Shown here piece by piece: positions 7,575 to 15,634 of a stretch of 22,799 nucleotides of DNA; within the stretch, counting starts at the first letter, position 1, and every line of letters starts with the position of its first letter. The stretch is from positions 1 to 22,799 of the forward strand of contig JAFGBE010000122.1 of NCBI GenBank assembly GCA_016933315.1, given 5' to 3'. The notes under the pieces are model-generated. The model was given only the letters and a program-made list of their open reading frames with translations. It had not been told where the DNA came from and searched no databases. Source of the DNA: Candidatus Auribacterota bacterium. GTDB lineage: Bacteria; Auribacterota; UBA6266. Position numbers and translations under genes: made by a program.

Positions 7575-8237
7575 CTAAATGTACCTCATAGTGCTGAGCC
7601 CGTATTTTCTCCTGATTTCATCTATTTTTCTTAACTGCTGCCGGTTTAAAGTCTTAATGCGGCCCTTCAGCGAACAGATAAACATAATAAAAGCAAAATG
7701 TTCGAGTTTCTCAAGCTTCATATAAGCTTCCATTAAAGTCTTACCGACTGTGAATGTCCCGTGCCTGTCTATTACCATGGCATCGCATTTTTTTATGAAC
7801 TCAGCTGTTACCTTTGGGCTTTCGCCGCTGCTGGGAGTCGCGTAGGGTGTAACAGGCACCCTGCCGAAAATCATATAGGCCTCAGGCAGGACGATTTTCC
7901 CAAGATCGATTCCCGCTACGCTGCAGGCAACCGCAAAAGGCGCGTGCGAATGTATAGAAGCCCTGATATCCGGCCTTTCTTTAAACGCCGCGAGATGCAA
8001 CTCGAGCTCAGAGGTGGGTTTTCCCTTTCCGGAAATCTTTTTCCCATTCAGATCCGTCACCACCAGATCTCCCGGGGAGAGAAAACCTTTGGATTTGCCG
8101 GAAGGGGTGGAGATAACCCTGTTATTCGAAACACGGCACGCGATGTTGCCGTCTGAAGCGGAAACAAAACCTTTATCATGCATCTGTTTTCCGATAAAGA
8201 CCATCTCTTTCCTCAAAGCATTCTCACTGGAACTCAT
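7575..8237 (-). CDS. Class II aldolase/adducin-family protein (FucA/Ald2-like)
   Basis: A 220-residue zinc-type class II aldolase. The expected metal ligands are visible: H96 and H98 in HSHAP and H159 in DRHGTF. E77 in the TSELELHL segment matches the catalytic Glu of L-fuculose-1-phosphate aldolase. The N-terminal SDGN and STPSGKSKG form the phosphate-binding loops. Members cleave ketose-1-phosphates to dihydroxyacetone phosphate plus an aldehyde; MtnB dehydratase belongs to the same superfamily and cannot be excluded. In an operon with mtnP the best guess is cleavage of 5-methylthioribulose-1-P or 5-deoxyribulose-1-P, as in the DHAP shunt. The start ATG overlaps the stop of the cstA-like gene by four bases (ATGA), with GAGGA seven bases upstream, so translation is coupled. 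Cytoplasmic. Confidence 0.85.
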   Translation of the reverse strand: MSSSENALRKEMVFIGKQMHDKGFVSASDGNIACRVSNNRVISTPSGKSKGFLSPGDLVVTDLNGKKISGKGKPTSELELHLAAFKERPDIRASIHSHAPFAVACSVAGIDLGKIVLPEAYMIFGRVPVTPYATPSSGESPKVTAEFIKKCDAMVIDRHGTFTVGKTLMEAYMKLEKLEHFAFIMFICSLKGRIKTLNRQQLRKIDEIRRKYGLSTMRYI

Positions 8238-9850
8238 GGGGTTTTCCTCTGTTTTAACATTATCCTGCAGGAATTAATCACCAGCAGAACCGCAACGATA
8301 AAAAGGAACATCGAAATGACAGAAAGAATGTAATTCCCGGTCTTGAAGTGATTAACCAGCAATATCACCAAAGAAGAGAGGGTGACAACCAGCATAAAAA
8401 TGAACGGCCATATTAAAAACCATTTTGCCCTTGAGAGCCTTGACATCCACAGAGTGACGGCAAGCAGCGCCAGGCAGGCAAGCAGCTGGTTGGCTGAGCC
8501 GAATATCGGCCACATCTCGTTAACGCCGCCGCTGAATATCAGCACGGCGCTCACTATGATTGTGATTAACGTCGCTATATACCTGTTTTTAGCCAGAACA
8601 GGCTGTTCGGAACTTCCTGTTTTTTCAAAGAATTCCTGGAAAGCGTATCTTGCCAGCCTCGTCGCTGTGTCAAGCGTCGTCAAAAGGAACGAAGCGACAG
8701 CCAGTGAAGCAAATACTATCCCCGTCTCCTCCGGGATTCCGACTTTCGTGAGAAAATTACCCACGCCGTTCGCGAATATTTCAACGGCGCTGCCGCCGGA
8801 TGACCCTGTCATATACCCAGCGGCAATGAGAGCTATTACCGCGAGAACGGCTTCCAGCAGCATCCCGCCGTAACCGATAAACTTAGCGTCTTTAAAAGAT
8901 TCTATCTGTTTTGAAGTGGTCCCTGACGCTACCAGGGAGTGAAAACCCGATACGGCCCCGCAGGCAATTGTTATGAAAAGTATCGGAAAAAGAGGCTCCC
9001 TGTCGAGCACAAATCCGTTAAAAGCCCTTATTTTCATTTCAGGATTATAAAAGACCAGCCCGACCAACGCCAGGCTTATCAAGGCGAACAACAGGAAAGA
9101 ATTCAAAAAATCCCGTGGCTGCAGAAGTATCCAGACAGGTATTATCGAAGCTATCGCGACATAAGCCAGCAGGAAAAATTTCCAGACGGTCTCCGTGCCG
9201 CTCCCGAAAACATCAACCGGAATGGGATATTTAACCCCTATCCACATGCAGGCAAATATCAGTATAACGCCGCCCACGGTCGAAACCCACAGGCTGGCCA
9301 GCTTTAACCTGTTTACCAGGCCGAAAATGACAGCCACCGCCATGAACATCAGAGAAGCAGTCGCTACCGGCCCTCCGTCGCGCCCTACAAATGTCTGGGC
9401 CACAAGATTCGCAAAGACGGCGATAACCAGCAGCAATGTAAACCACGAAAAGACCAGGAAAAAAAACTTTCCTTTTTTCCCCAGGTCTTTTTCTATTATG
9501 GTGCCTATTGATTTCCCTTCGTTCTTGGCCGAAATGACTATGGAAGCAAAATCATGGACTCCCCCGATAAATATAGAGCCGAGTATTATCCACAGAATGC
9601 AGGGAAGCCACCCGTATTTTATCGCAATTATCGGCCCGACAATAGGCCCGGCGCCGGCGATTGAGGCAAAATGATGGCCGAACAAAACATACCTGTTTGT
9701 CACCACATAATCTATGCCGTCCTCCTTGGTTCTCGCGGGAGTCAACCGGTGAATATTCGTTATCAATTTGCTTCTTATATAATTCGCATAGGTAAAATAT
9801 GAAGCTGCGATAAGCAGCAGGCTGGAAAACAAAATCCACAGAGAACTCAT
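8234..9850 (-). CDS. cstA: CstA-family carbon-starvation/pyruvate-type transporter
   Basis: A 538-residue inner-membrane protein with many hydrophobic segments. CstA landmarks are present: YVVTNRYVLFGHHFASIAGAGPIVGP (about 48-73), the GGVHDFASI segment and TTLDTATRLARYAFQE in the C-terminal half. CstA proteins are induced by carbon starvation in enterobacteria and transport pyruvate or take up peptides. This is the shorter family form: E. coli CstA is about 700 residues. The ATG at 9850 has AAAGG about 12 bases upstream, a loose ribosome-binding site. The gene lies 17 bases after the purine permease and overlaps the aldolase start by four bases, so it is within the operon. Its solute here is unknown; a small carboxylate produced by the salvage pathway would fit the context. 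Confidence 0.9.
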   Translation of the reverse strand: MSSLWILFSSLLLIAASYFTYANYIRSKLITNIHRLTPARTKEDGIDYVVTNRYVLFGHHFASIAGAGPIVGPIIAIKYGWLPCILWIILGSIFIGGVHDFASIVISAKNEGKSIGTIIEKDLGKKGKFFFLVFSWFTLLLVIAVFANLVAQTFVGRDGGPVATASLMFMAVAVIFGLVNRLKLASLWVSTVGGVILIFACMWIGVKYPIPVDVFGSGTETVWKFFLLAYVAIASIIPVWILLQPRDFLNSFLLFALISLALVGLVFYNPEMKIRAFNGFVLDREPLFPILFITIACGAVSGFHSLVASGTTSKQIESFKDAKFIGYGGMLLEAVLAVIALIAAGYMTGSSGGSAVEIFANGVGNFLTKVGIPEETGIVFASLAVASFLLTTLDTATRLARYAFQEFFEKTGSSEQPVLAKNRYIATLITIIVSAVLIFSGGVNEMWPIFGSANQLLACLALLAVTLWMSRLSRAKWFLIWPFIFMLVVTLSSLVILLVNHFKTGNYILSVISMFLFIVAVLLVINSCRIMLKQRKTP

Positions 9851-9867
9851 GCCGAAACAGACCTTTC

Positions 9868-11214
9868 TTAAACTTTAAACAACAGATACCTTAAAAGAAA
9901 TACCACACCGAGTAAATAAACCAGCCAGCTTGTTTCCCTGATTCTGCCCGAAAAAAGTTTCATCATCGGATACGCTATGAATCCGAATGCCAGCCCGTTG
10001 GAAATGGAGCAGGTCAGAGGAATGCCCATCATCGTAAGGAACGCGGGTATGGATTCGGAATAATCTGTCCATTTGATATTAACAACGTTTTTTGTCATCA
10101 TAGCCCCTACTATTACCAGGGCCGGCGCTGTGACGGCGTCATAAGACGCAATGGATTTCACCAGCGGGCTGAAAAACACCGCAAATACAAAGAACAGTGA
10201 TATAAAAACACTTGTCAGCCCCGTCCGGCCGCCGGCTTCCACCCCCGACGCGCTTTCAATATAGCTTGTAACCGTGCTTGTGCCGAGGCACGCGCCGGCC
10301 ACCGTGCCAACGGCATCCGAAAGCAAAGCCCTGTTTGCGCGCGGCAGCTTATTATCGACAATAAAGCCCGCCTGTTCGCCTACGCCGATTATTGTCCCTA
10401 TCGTGTCAAAAACATCCATAAAAAGAAAAACGATTATAAAAGACAGATAATCCTGGAAGGGAAGTTTTCTGAATATACCCGCAATATCCATCTTAAAGAA
10501 AGTGGGCGCTATGGACGGGGGCTTCGAAACCAGGCCCGCAAACTCGATTTTACCCAGAACCGCCGCCAGGACGGCCGAACATATTATTCCTATAAGAATA
10601 GCGCCTTTAATTTTCCGCATAAGAAACACGGCTGTTAAGATAAGGCCGAAAACAAAAATGCCTATATCCTCCGACAATATATCGCTGTTCATCTGGATAA
10701 GCGTTCCGGGGCCGGCAATAATCAATTTAGCCTTCTGCAGGCCGAGAAAAGCTATGAACAGGCCTATCCCCACAGCTATCGCATTTTTCATGCTGGGGCT
10801 GATAACGTTCAGTAATTTTTCCCTTACATTAAACAGCGATACCAGCAAAAACAGAACGCCCGATATAAAGACTATTCCCAGGGCTATCTGCCATGCGCTC
10901 TGCACTCCCATAGCGGAAATGGACACAATAACCGATATAAAGAAAATATTTTCTCCCATCCCGGGAGCCTGGGCGATAGGATAATTGGCATAAACACCCA
11001 TCAGGAATGTGGCAATTGCCGCGGACAGGCATGTGGCAAGCATTACGGCATTGAAATCCATCCCTGTCGGATTCCCGTTAAAATCAGCGGATAAAATCGC
11101 CGGCTGCACAAAAATAATATAAGACATCGTGAGAAAAGTCGTAACGGCCGCTACAAATTCTGTGCCGACGTTAGTCCTGTTCTCCTTAAGCTTAAAAAAC
11201 TTCTCCAGCATCAT
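9868..11214 (-). CDS. NCS2-family purine (adenine/guanine/hypoxanthine) permease, AzgA/PbuG type
   Basis: A 448-residue polytopic inner-membrane protein. The N-terminus (FFKLKENRTNVGTEFVAAVTTFLTMSYI) and the segments YPIAQAPGMGENIF, DVFDTIGTIIGVGEQAG and STVTSYIESASGVEAGGRTGL are characteristic of the AzgA/PbuG/PbuO branch of the NCS2 transporters, which carry adenine, guanine or hypoxanthine with protons. It begins 25 bases after mtnP. MtnP releases adenine, so adenine transport is the obvious role, in either uptake or efflux direction. Two consecutive ATGs (11214 and 11211) follow the purine-rich GAGGGGG; the second has the better spacing, so the protein may be one residue shorter. Confidence 0.92.
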   Translation of the reverse strand: MMLEKFFKLKENRTNVGTEFVAAVTTFLTMSYIIFVQPAILSADFNGNPTGMDFNAVMLATCLSAAIATFLMGVYANYPIAQAPGMGENIFFISVIVSISAMGVQSAWQIALGIVFISGVLFLLVSLFNVREKLLNVISPSMKNAIAVGIGLFIAFLGLQKAKLIIAGPGTLIQMNSDILSEDIGIFVFGLILTAVFLMRKIKGAILIGIICSAVLAAVLGKIEFAGLVSKPPSIAPTFFKMDIAGIFRKLPFQDYLSFIIVFLFMDVFDTIGTIIGVGEQAGFIVDNKLPRANRALLSDAVGTVAGACLGTSTVTSYIESASGVEAGGRTGLTSVFISLFFVFAVFFSPLVKSIASYDAVTAPALVIVGAMMTKNVVNIKWTDYSESIPAFLTMMGIPLTCSISNGLAFGFIAYPMMKLFSGRIRETSWLVYLLGVVFLLRYLLFKV

Positions 11215-11239
11215 CCCCCTCTAATTCTGATAGTACGCC

Positions 11240-12103
11240 TTATTTTAAATATTTCCCGATTATTATATCAAGTTTCTTTAACGTTGCCCCGGGGACAGCC
11301 TCTTTCGGGGTAATAATGGAAGTTGCAAGCGCGTTCCCGCACTGGCATGCCCTTTTCCTCTTTGCAAGCTCGGGCACAATCGTTTTCACAAGATTCCTGG
11401 CTTTGGAACTGTTTTTATTCATGCACTCTACAATCATTTCAACGGTAACGCTTTCATGTCCGGGGTACCAGCAATCGTAATCCGTGACCATTGCCACCGT
11501 GCAGTAACATATCTCTGCCTCCCTGGCCAATTTCGCTTCGACAAGATTGGTCATGCCTATAACATCCATGCCCCATGAACGATACAGGTGAGATTCCGCC
11601 TTGGTTGAGAAAGCAGGGCCTTCTATATTAATATATGTGCCTTTATTATGAGTGGCAATGCCGGCCTCAAGGGCCCTGTCATACACCACTTTCCTCAATT
11701 CATTGCAAAATGGTTCGGCAAACGGGATGTGGGCTACTATGCCTTCGCCGAAAAACGTCGCCCTCCGCCCTGAATTTGTCCTGTCGACAAGTTGGTCGGG
11801 AATCAAAAAATCCCCGGGTTTTATATTTTCCTTAAGGCTTCCGCAAGCGCCGAAGGATACTATCTTCTCAACCCCCAGGTTTTTCATTCCGTATATATTA
11901 GCCCTGTAATTAATATCGCTCGGGATCACATCATGGCTCCGGCCGTGCCTCGGAAGGAAAACAACTTCAAATCCATCTATTTTGCCGGTGATGAAATTAT
12001 CAGACGGCAACCCGAAAGGGGTTTCAAGTTTTATTTCTTTTATTCCGCTGATTCCGTCCACTTTATACAGACCGCTCCCCCCGATAATGCCAATCTTTGC
12101 CAT
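11240..12103 (-). CDS. mtnP: S-methyl-5'-thioadenosine phosphorylase
   Basis: A 287-residue trimeric-type purine nucleoside phosphorylase. GIIGGSGLY at the N-terminus, PRHGRSH (about 51-57), SFGACGSL (83-90), IEGPAFSTKAESHLYRSWG (about 160-178) and MTDYDCW with D208 and D210 closely follow MTA phosphorylase. The Asp pair is the feature that selects 6-aminopurines (adenine) over guanine/hypoxanthine. It cleaves 5'-methylthioadenosine, and often 5'-deoxyadenosine, to adenine and the 5-modified ribose-1-phosphate. The ATG at 12103 is preferred over an in-frame TTG three bases earlier because AGGAGG (12109-12114) then has a five-base spacing. It follows rseC by 13 bases and precedes the purine permease by 25. 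Confidence 0.94.
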   Translation of the reverse strand: MAKIGIIGGSGLYKVDGISGIKEIKLETPFGLPSDNFITGKIDGFEVVFLPRHGRSHDVIPSDINYRANIYGMKNLGVEKIVSFGACGSLKENIKPGDFLIPDQLVDRTNSGRRATFFGEGIVAHIPFAEPFCNELRKVVYDRALEAGIATHNKGTYINIEGPAFSTKAESHLYRSWGMDVIGMTNLVEAKLAREAEICYCTVAMVTDYDCWYPGHESVTVEMIVECMNKNSSKARNLVKTIVPELAKRKRACQCGNALATSIITPKEAVPGATLKKLDIIIGKYLK

Positions 12104-12116
12104 CAAGGCCTCCTGT

Positions 12117-12563
12117 CTATTTTTCTTTGCTGATACCGGAACCGCTTATTCTGCTGATTATTTCAGGGCTGTATTTCACCCTTTTCTTCAAAAACATATT
12201 TCCCGAATACATGGATACGCCGCCCGAGATGATTCCCAGGGCAAGAAAAAGGAGCTTGACCGATGCCGGGCTCATGATTTCAGCGCTCCGGGAAATATTC
12301 TCGCCCGCAGTTAGAAAGAAAACGAGGAAAAAAGCCGGAAGAAAAAAAGTAAACAGCGCCGAGATAAAACCCCCCGTTGTGTTAATTCGGACTTTTACCC
12401 TTTCCCCTTTTTCGATGCCCGGATAACTGCGGCAGGATATCTCGCCTGAAGTTTTGCTGCCTCTGCACATCCCGCAGGATGAACACCCGGCCGCGGCATC
12501 GACCCTGACCACAATACTTTCTTTGCCGACGCTTATTACCGTTCCTGTTTCCTCTTTGATCAT
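12117..12563 (-). CDS. rseC: RseC/MucC-family membrane protein (SoxR-reducing-system type)
   Basis: A 148-residue protein with the RseC layout. A cytoplasmic beta-rich N-terminal part carries the cysteine motif CSSCGMC plus a fourth Cys (about residues 27-45), and two central transmembrane helices follow (about 67-90 and 99-118, GFISALFTFFLPAFFLVFFLT and KLLFLALGIISGGVSMYS). RseC proteins work with Rnf-type electron-transfer complexes in reducing SoxR and modulate sigma-E signalling in enterobacteria. Here no rnf, soxR or rseA is present. The divergent neighbour is instead a membrane redox fusion with an FMN-binding domain, which fits a role in membrane electron transfer. The ATG at 12563 has AAGG about eight bases upstream. 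It is the first gene of the six-gene mtnP operon, an unusual position. Confidence 0.82.
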   Translation of the reverse strand: MIKEETGTVISVGKESIVVRVDAAAGCSSCGMCRGSKTSGEISCRSYPGIEKGERVKVRINTTGGFISALFTFFLPAFFLVFFLTAGENISRSAEIMSPASVKLLFLALGIISGGVSMYSGNMFLKKRVKYSPEIISRISGSGISKEK

Positions 12564-12622
12564 TTATATAACCTTACAACTGCCATCGCAAAATAATAAA
12601 GAATTTAATTTTCTCTTTTGAT

Positions 12623-12630
12623 ATTATACT
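12623..12630. promoter_or_regulatory. Overlapping divergent -10 boxes between rseC and the redox fusion gene
   Basis: On the minus strand TATAAT (12628-12623) points to rseC, 60 bases from its ATG. On the plus strand TATACT (12625-12630) points to the fusion gene, 44 bases from its ATG. The two boxes share four base pairs, so the two promoters could not be occupied at once. Neither has a strong -35 box, suggesting activator control. Confidence 0.45.
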
Positions 12631-12673
12631 AAAAGGCGATAATTCAAATAAACTTTTATTAAATTATTTTCCT

Positions 12674-14359
12674 ATGGCCCGATATATTTTTGAAGGTTTT
12701 ATTCTTGGCATATCCACAGGCATAGCATGCGGGGTAACCTGCATTCCTTTCCTGATTCCCGTCTTCTCCTGCAGCGGGAAAAAAGGCCTTTCCCGGGCAT
12801 TTGTGATTTTCGCCCTGTTTTCCCTGGGAAGATTTGCTGCTTATATGCTTTTCGGAACACTCACAGTGCTGACAGGATATTACATTTCTGCCTTTCCCCT
12901 TTCCCAGATGCTTAAAGGCATCCTTCTTATGGCCGCAGCCGCGGCGGTCCTGTTTCTTATACACTCCGGGAACTCATCCCATAAAGCATGTATCAGAGAG
13001 GACACTCCCAGGGGTATATATTATACGCCACTTTTGCTTGGATTTTTGGCTGGAATCAACCTGTGCCCTCCATTTGTGCTTTTAATAACGGCTGTTTTAA
13101 GGCTGTCCTCCCCCACTTATGGAATTATTATGTTTATCTCATTCTTTACCGCTACAACATTAGTCCTGCTGCCATGCATATTCGGCATTTATCTGTTTAA
13201 AATCCGGTTTTTGTCGGGCGCAATACGCACAATTTCAGTACTGATCGCCATCTACTTTTTTATAACGGGAGCCGCAACGGTCAAAAACCAGATAATAGAA
13301 GCAAGGAGTATTGATTCCCCCGGACGGCAGGATATCACATCTCTGGCTCCCGAGTCGGATGTCATACAGGCCTGCCCGTTTAACGATTACGTTTTCTGCT
13401 GTTATAAAGACCGTAAAATAACAGGCTATATAATCATCTCCGAAGGCTTTGGTAAATTTACAGGTTTCGGAGGCCAGCTGGTGACAGCCATCATAACCGA
13501 TCCGGGACTGACGGTTGAAGAATTCAAACTGATAAGACACAATGAAACCGCTTCATATGTCGAATTAATCAAAGAATCCGGTTTTTTCGAAAAATTCCAA
13601 GGTGTATCTCCCTGGAATTTCCGGGAAAAACGAAGCGAACTGGATTCCGTTTCGGGAGCAACGATTTCCTCATCCGCAATACTGGACTCATTCCTTAAAT
13701 CCTATGCCGGCGCTTCCATTTATTTCGAGGACACGGTGCATCTAAGGGAAAAACCTGATTTTAAATCTGTCATATCGGTTATAGCAATCGTCTTCCCGTT
13801 CATCACGGCCTCCCTGTATGTGCTATTCAAACGCGAAGCCCTGCGCTATTTTACAATGCTATATTCCCTTATTATCCTGGGCTTCTGGAAAAAAACAATG
13901 TTAACGGGCGAACACCTGGCAAATTTTTTAACGGGCAGCGTCCTGTCGCAGTATAATATAGCCCTGTTTATATTCATAATAACACTTATCGTTTTTACGG
14001 TTATATTCGGCAACCTTTATTGTTCCTCAATCTGTCCTCTCGGCTCGCTGCAATCCTTCCTGGGCCGGTTAAACAGGAAGAAAATAATAATACGGGAGCC
14101 TTTTGAGCGGCGGCTCGGCAAAGCGCGTTTTATCCTTCTTTTCATCATCCTTGCCGCTTACACCGTAAATATACGCATTCCCTCAAGCAGATTCGAACCT
14201 TTCGGAACATTGTTCAGCCTTAAGGGTGACCTTATAGCATGGTCCATCGTTATAGCGGCCCTTATGTCATCTATTGTCATTGACCGGTTCTGGTGCAGAT
14301 TCTTCTGTCCCGCCGGAGCTTTCCAGAAGATGCTGTCTTCCTTAAGGAACAAACAATGA
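12674..14359 (+). CDS. Three-part membrane redox fusion: CcdA/DsbD-like + FMN-binding + NosR/NapH-like CX3CP module
   Basis: A 561-residue polytopic membrane protein built of three parts. (1) Residues 1-205: six or so helices of the CcdA/DsbD/sulfite-exporter type, with C19-x3-C23-x-P in the first helix and a partner C131 in NLCPPF; such pairs carry reducing equivalents across the membrane. (2) Residues about 215-350: an FMN_bind domain ending in DSVSGATISSS, whose T330 matches the Thr that ApbE modifies with FMN in NqrC/RnfG/NosR. (3) Residues about 365-561: a NosR/NapH-like helical block with C450-x3-C454-P and C541-x3-C545-P. It stops about 16 residues after the last motif, so the usual C-terminal ferredoxin clusters are missing. 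No thioredoxin domain and no Shine-Dalgarno are seen. Function is inferred: thiol/flavin electron transfer to the periplasmic side. Confidence 0.85.
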   Translation: MARYIFEGFILGISTGIACGVTCIPFLIPVFSCSGKKGLSRAFVIFALFSLGRFAAYMLFGTLTVLTGYYISAFPLSQMLKGILLMAAAAAVLFLIHSGNSSHKACIREDTPRGIYYTPLLLGFLAGINLCPPFVLLITAVLRLSSPTYGIIMFISFFTATTLVLLPCIFGIYLFKIRFLSGAIRTISVLIAIYFFITGAATVKNQIIEARSIDSPGRQDITSLAPESDVIQACPFNDYVFCCYKDRKITGYIIISEGFGKFTGFGGQLVTAIITDPGLTVEEFKLIRHNETASYVELIKESGFFEKFQGVSPWNFREKRSELDSVSGATISSSAILDSFLKSYAGASIYFEDTVHLREKPDFKSVISVIAIVFPFITASLYVLFKREALRYFTMLYSLIILGFWKKTMLTGEHLANFLTGSVLSQYNIALFIFIITLIVFTVIFGNLYCSSICPLGSLQSFLGRLNRKKIIIREPFERRLGKARFILLFIILAAYTVNIRIPSSRFEPFGTLFSLKGDLIAWSIVIAALMSSIVIDRFWCRFFCPAGAFQKMLSSLRNKQ

Positions 14360-14386
14360 TATTTCCCGTATTTCTTCAAGCTGTGC

Positions 14387-14416
14387 TTGTTTTTTCAGGC
14401 GCCGGCAGGATATAAT
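14387..14416 (+). promoter_or_regulatory. Weak candidate promoter for the radical SAM gene
   Basis: TTGTTT (14387-14392), an 18-base spacer and a perfect TATAAT (14411-14416) lie in the gap between the fusion gene and the AmrS-type gene, giving a leader of about 20 bases. The -35 match is poor, so read-through from the fusion gene is equally likely. Confidence 0.3.
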
Positions 14417-14443
14417 TATCGGCAGGAAAAAAAATATTCAAAA

Positions 14444-15616
14444 ATGAAGAAATCCCTTACAGTCTTTTTTTTATTTTCGGTTGTTCTGTTCCTGATTGCG
14501 TATGGTTTCGGGAACCGTCTTACAGAATCCGCGCCATCCCTGCTCGGGTCGGTTCACAGGATAACGATTTTTCACAAGGAAGACGCCCTGAAAGCGGATT
14601 TGTCGCTAAAAGAAGCTATGTTTTATTCCCAGCTGGGCAACGGAAGTGTACAATGCGGTCTCTGCCCGCGCCGGTGCGTCCTCAAGGACAGCCAGAGAGG
14701 GCTCTGCAGGGTCAGAGTCAATTACGGAGGCAAACTTTACTCGCTGGTTTACGGCAAACCGGTTTCCATCCATGTCGACCCGGTAGAAAAAAAACCTCTT
14801 TTTCATTTCCTGCCGGGAAGCATGTCCTTCTCGCTTGCCACGGCAGGATGCAATCTAAGCTGTATATTCTGCCAGAATTGGGAAATCAGCCAGGCTTACC
14901 CCGAAAACACGCGCCACTTTAACATTACGCCGGAAGAGGCTGTATCAAATGCGCTGAAGGAAGGCTGCAAATCAATAGCCTTTACTTATACCGAGCCCAC
15001 CGTGTTTTACGAATATATGCTTGAGACGGCAAAACTCGCAAAACAGAAAGGGTTGAAGACAATATGGGTAACCTGCGGGTTTATAGAGGAAGAACCCCTG
15101 AGAGAACTATGCAAATATCTAGACGCCGCAAACGTAGACCTGAAAGGCTTCAGCGAGAATTTTTACAGCGAATATACAAATTCCTCTCTGCAGCCTGTGC
15201 TGAAAACCTTCAAAATACTCAAAGAAGAAAATATACATACCGAACTGACAAATCTGATAATCCCAAATGTCAATGATTCCGAAAAAATGATAAAAGACAT
15301 GTGCGACTGGATCGTGGCGAATATCGGCACGGAAATGCCTGTCCATTTCTCGCGGTTTTATCCCCACTACCAGCTCAGAAATAAGCCCCCAACACCTGTA
15401 AAGACACTCCTGGCGGCGAAAAAAACAGCCGAATCAAAAGGCATAAAATATGTTTATATAGGAAATGTCGCAGGGGAAGAACTTTCCGACACATACTGTC
15501 CCAACTGCAAACGCGTATTAATAAAAAGATTGGGATATTATATCGAAACCAATAACATAAAAGACGGGAAATGCGAATATTGCGGCGCTGACATACCGGG
15601 AGTGTGGGATTTTTAA
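14444..15616 (+). CDS. amrS: AmrS-type radical SAM enzyme with N-terminal membrane segment
   Basis: A 390-residue protein of the AmmeMemoRadiSam radical SAM family. It has the family's N-terminal cysteine motif (CGLCPRRC...GLC), LYSLVYGKPVS, the radical SAM cluster C136-x3-C140-x2-C143 in GCNLSCIFCQNW, TYTEPT, and a C-terminal zinc-ribbon-like end (CPNC...CEYCGADIPGVW). It is also similar to pyruvate-formate-lyase-activating enzymes. Unlike typical members, which begin just before the first cysteine motif, it carries about 60 extra residues including MKK and a hydrophobic stretch (about 5-21, LTVFFLFSVVLFLIAYG): a signal anchor or signal peptide. The ATG at 14444 gives this classical N-terminus; an upstream TTG (14387) would spoil it. 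No Shine-Dalgarno is visible. It sits 84 bases downstream of the redox fusion. The partners Memo and AMMECR1 are absent from the window. Substrate unknown. Confidence 0.85.
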   Translation: MKKSLTVFFLFSVVLFLIAYGFGNRLTESAPSLLGSVHRITIFHKEDALKADLSLKEAMFYSQLGNGSVQCGLCPRRCVLKDSQRGLCRVRVNYGGKLYSLVYGKPVSIHVDPVEKKPLFHFLPGSMSFSLATAGCNLSCIFCQNWEISQAYPENTRHFNITPEEAVSNALKEGCKSIAFTYTEPTVFYEYMLETAKLAKQKGLKTIWVTCGFIEEEPLRELCKYLDAANVDLKGFSENFYSEYTNSSLQPVLKTFKILKEENIHTELTNLIIPNVNDSEKMIKDMCDWIVANIGTEMPVHFSRFYPHYQLRNKPPTPVKTLLAAKKTAESKGIKYVYIGNVAGEELSDTYCPNCKRVLIKRLGYYIETNNIKDGKCEYCGADIPGVWDF

Positions 15617-15634
15617 AATACACACTTTTTCGCC

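Noticed and set aside
7575..8237. Naming the aldolase fucA, rhaD or mtnB
   Set aside because: Metal ligands and Glu are shared across the superfamily, and nothing else from fucose, rhamnose or complete methionine-salvage pathways is present, so no symbol was given.
12674..14359. A full DsbD thiol-disulfide reductase or a full NosR
   Set aside because: There is no thioredoxin domain for DsbD and no C-terminal ferredoxin clusters for NosR; only the membrane modules and the flavin domain are present.
14356..14415. A 19-codon hydrophobic ORF whose ATG overlaps the stop of the redox fusion gene (ATGA)
   Set aside because: Too short to support, no ribosome-binding site of its own, and it runs through a TATAAT box; probably chance.
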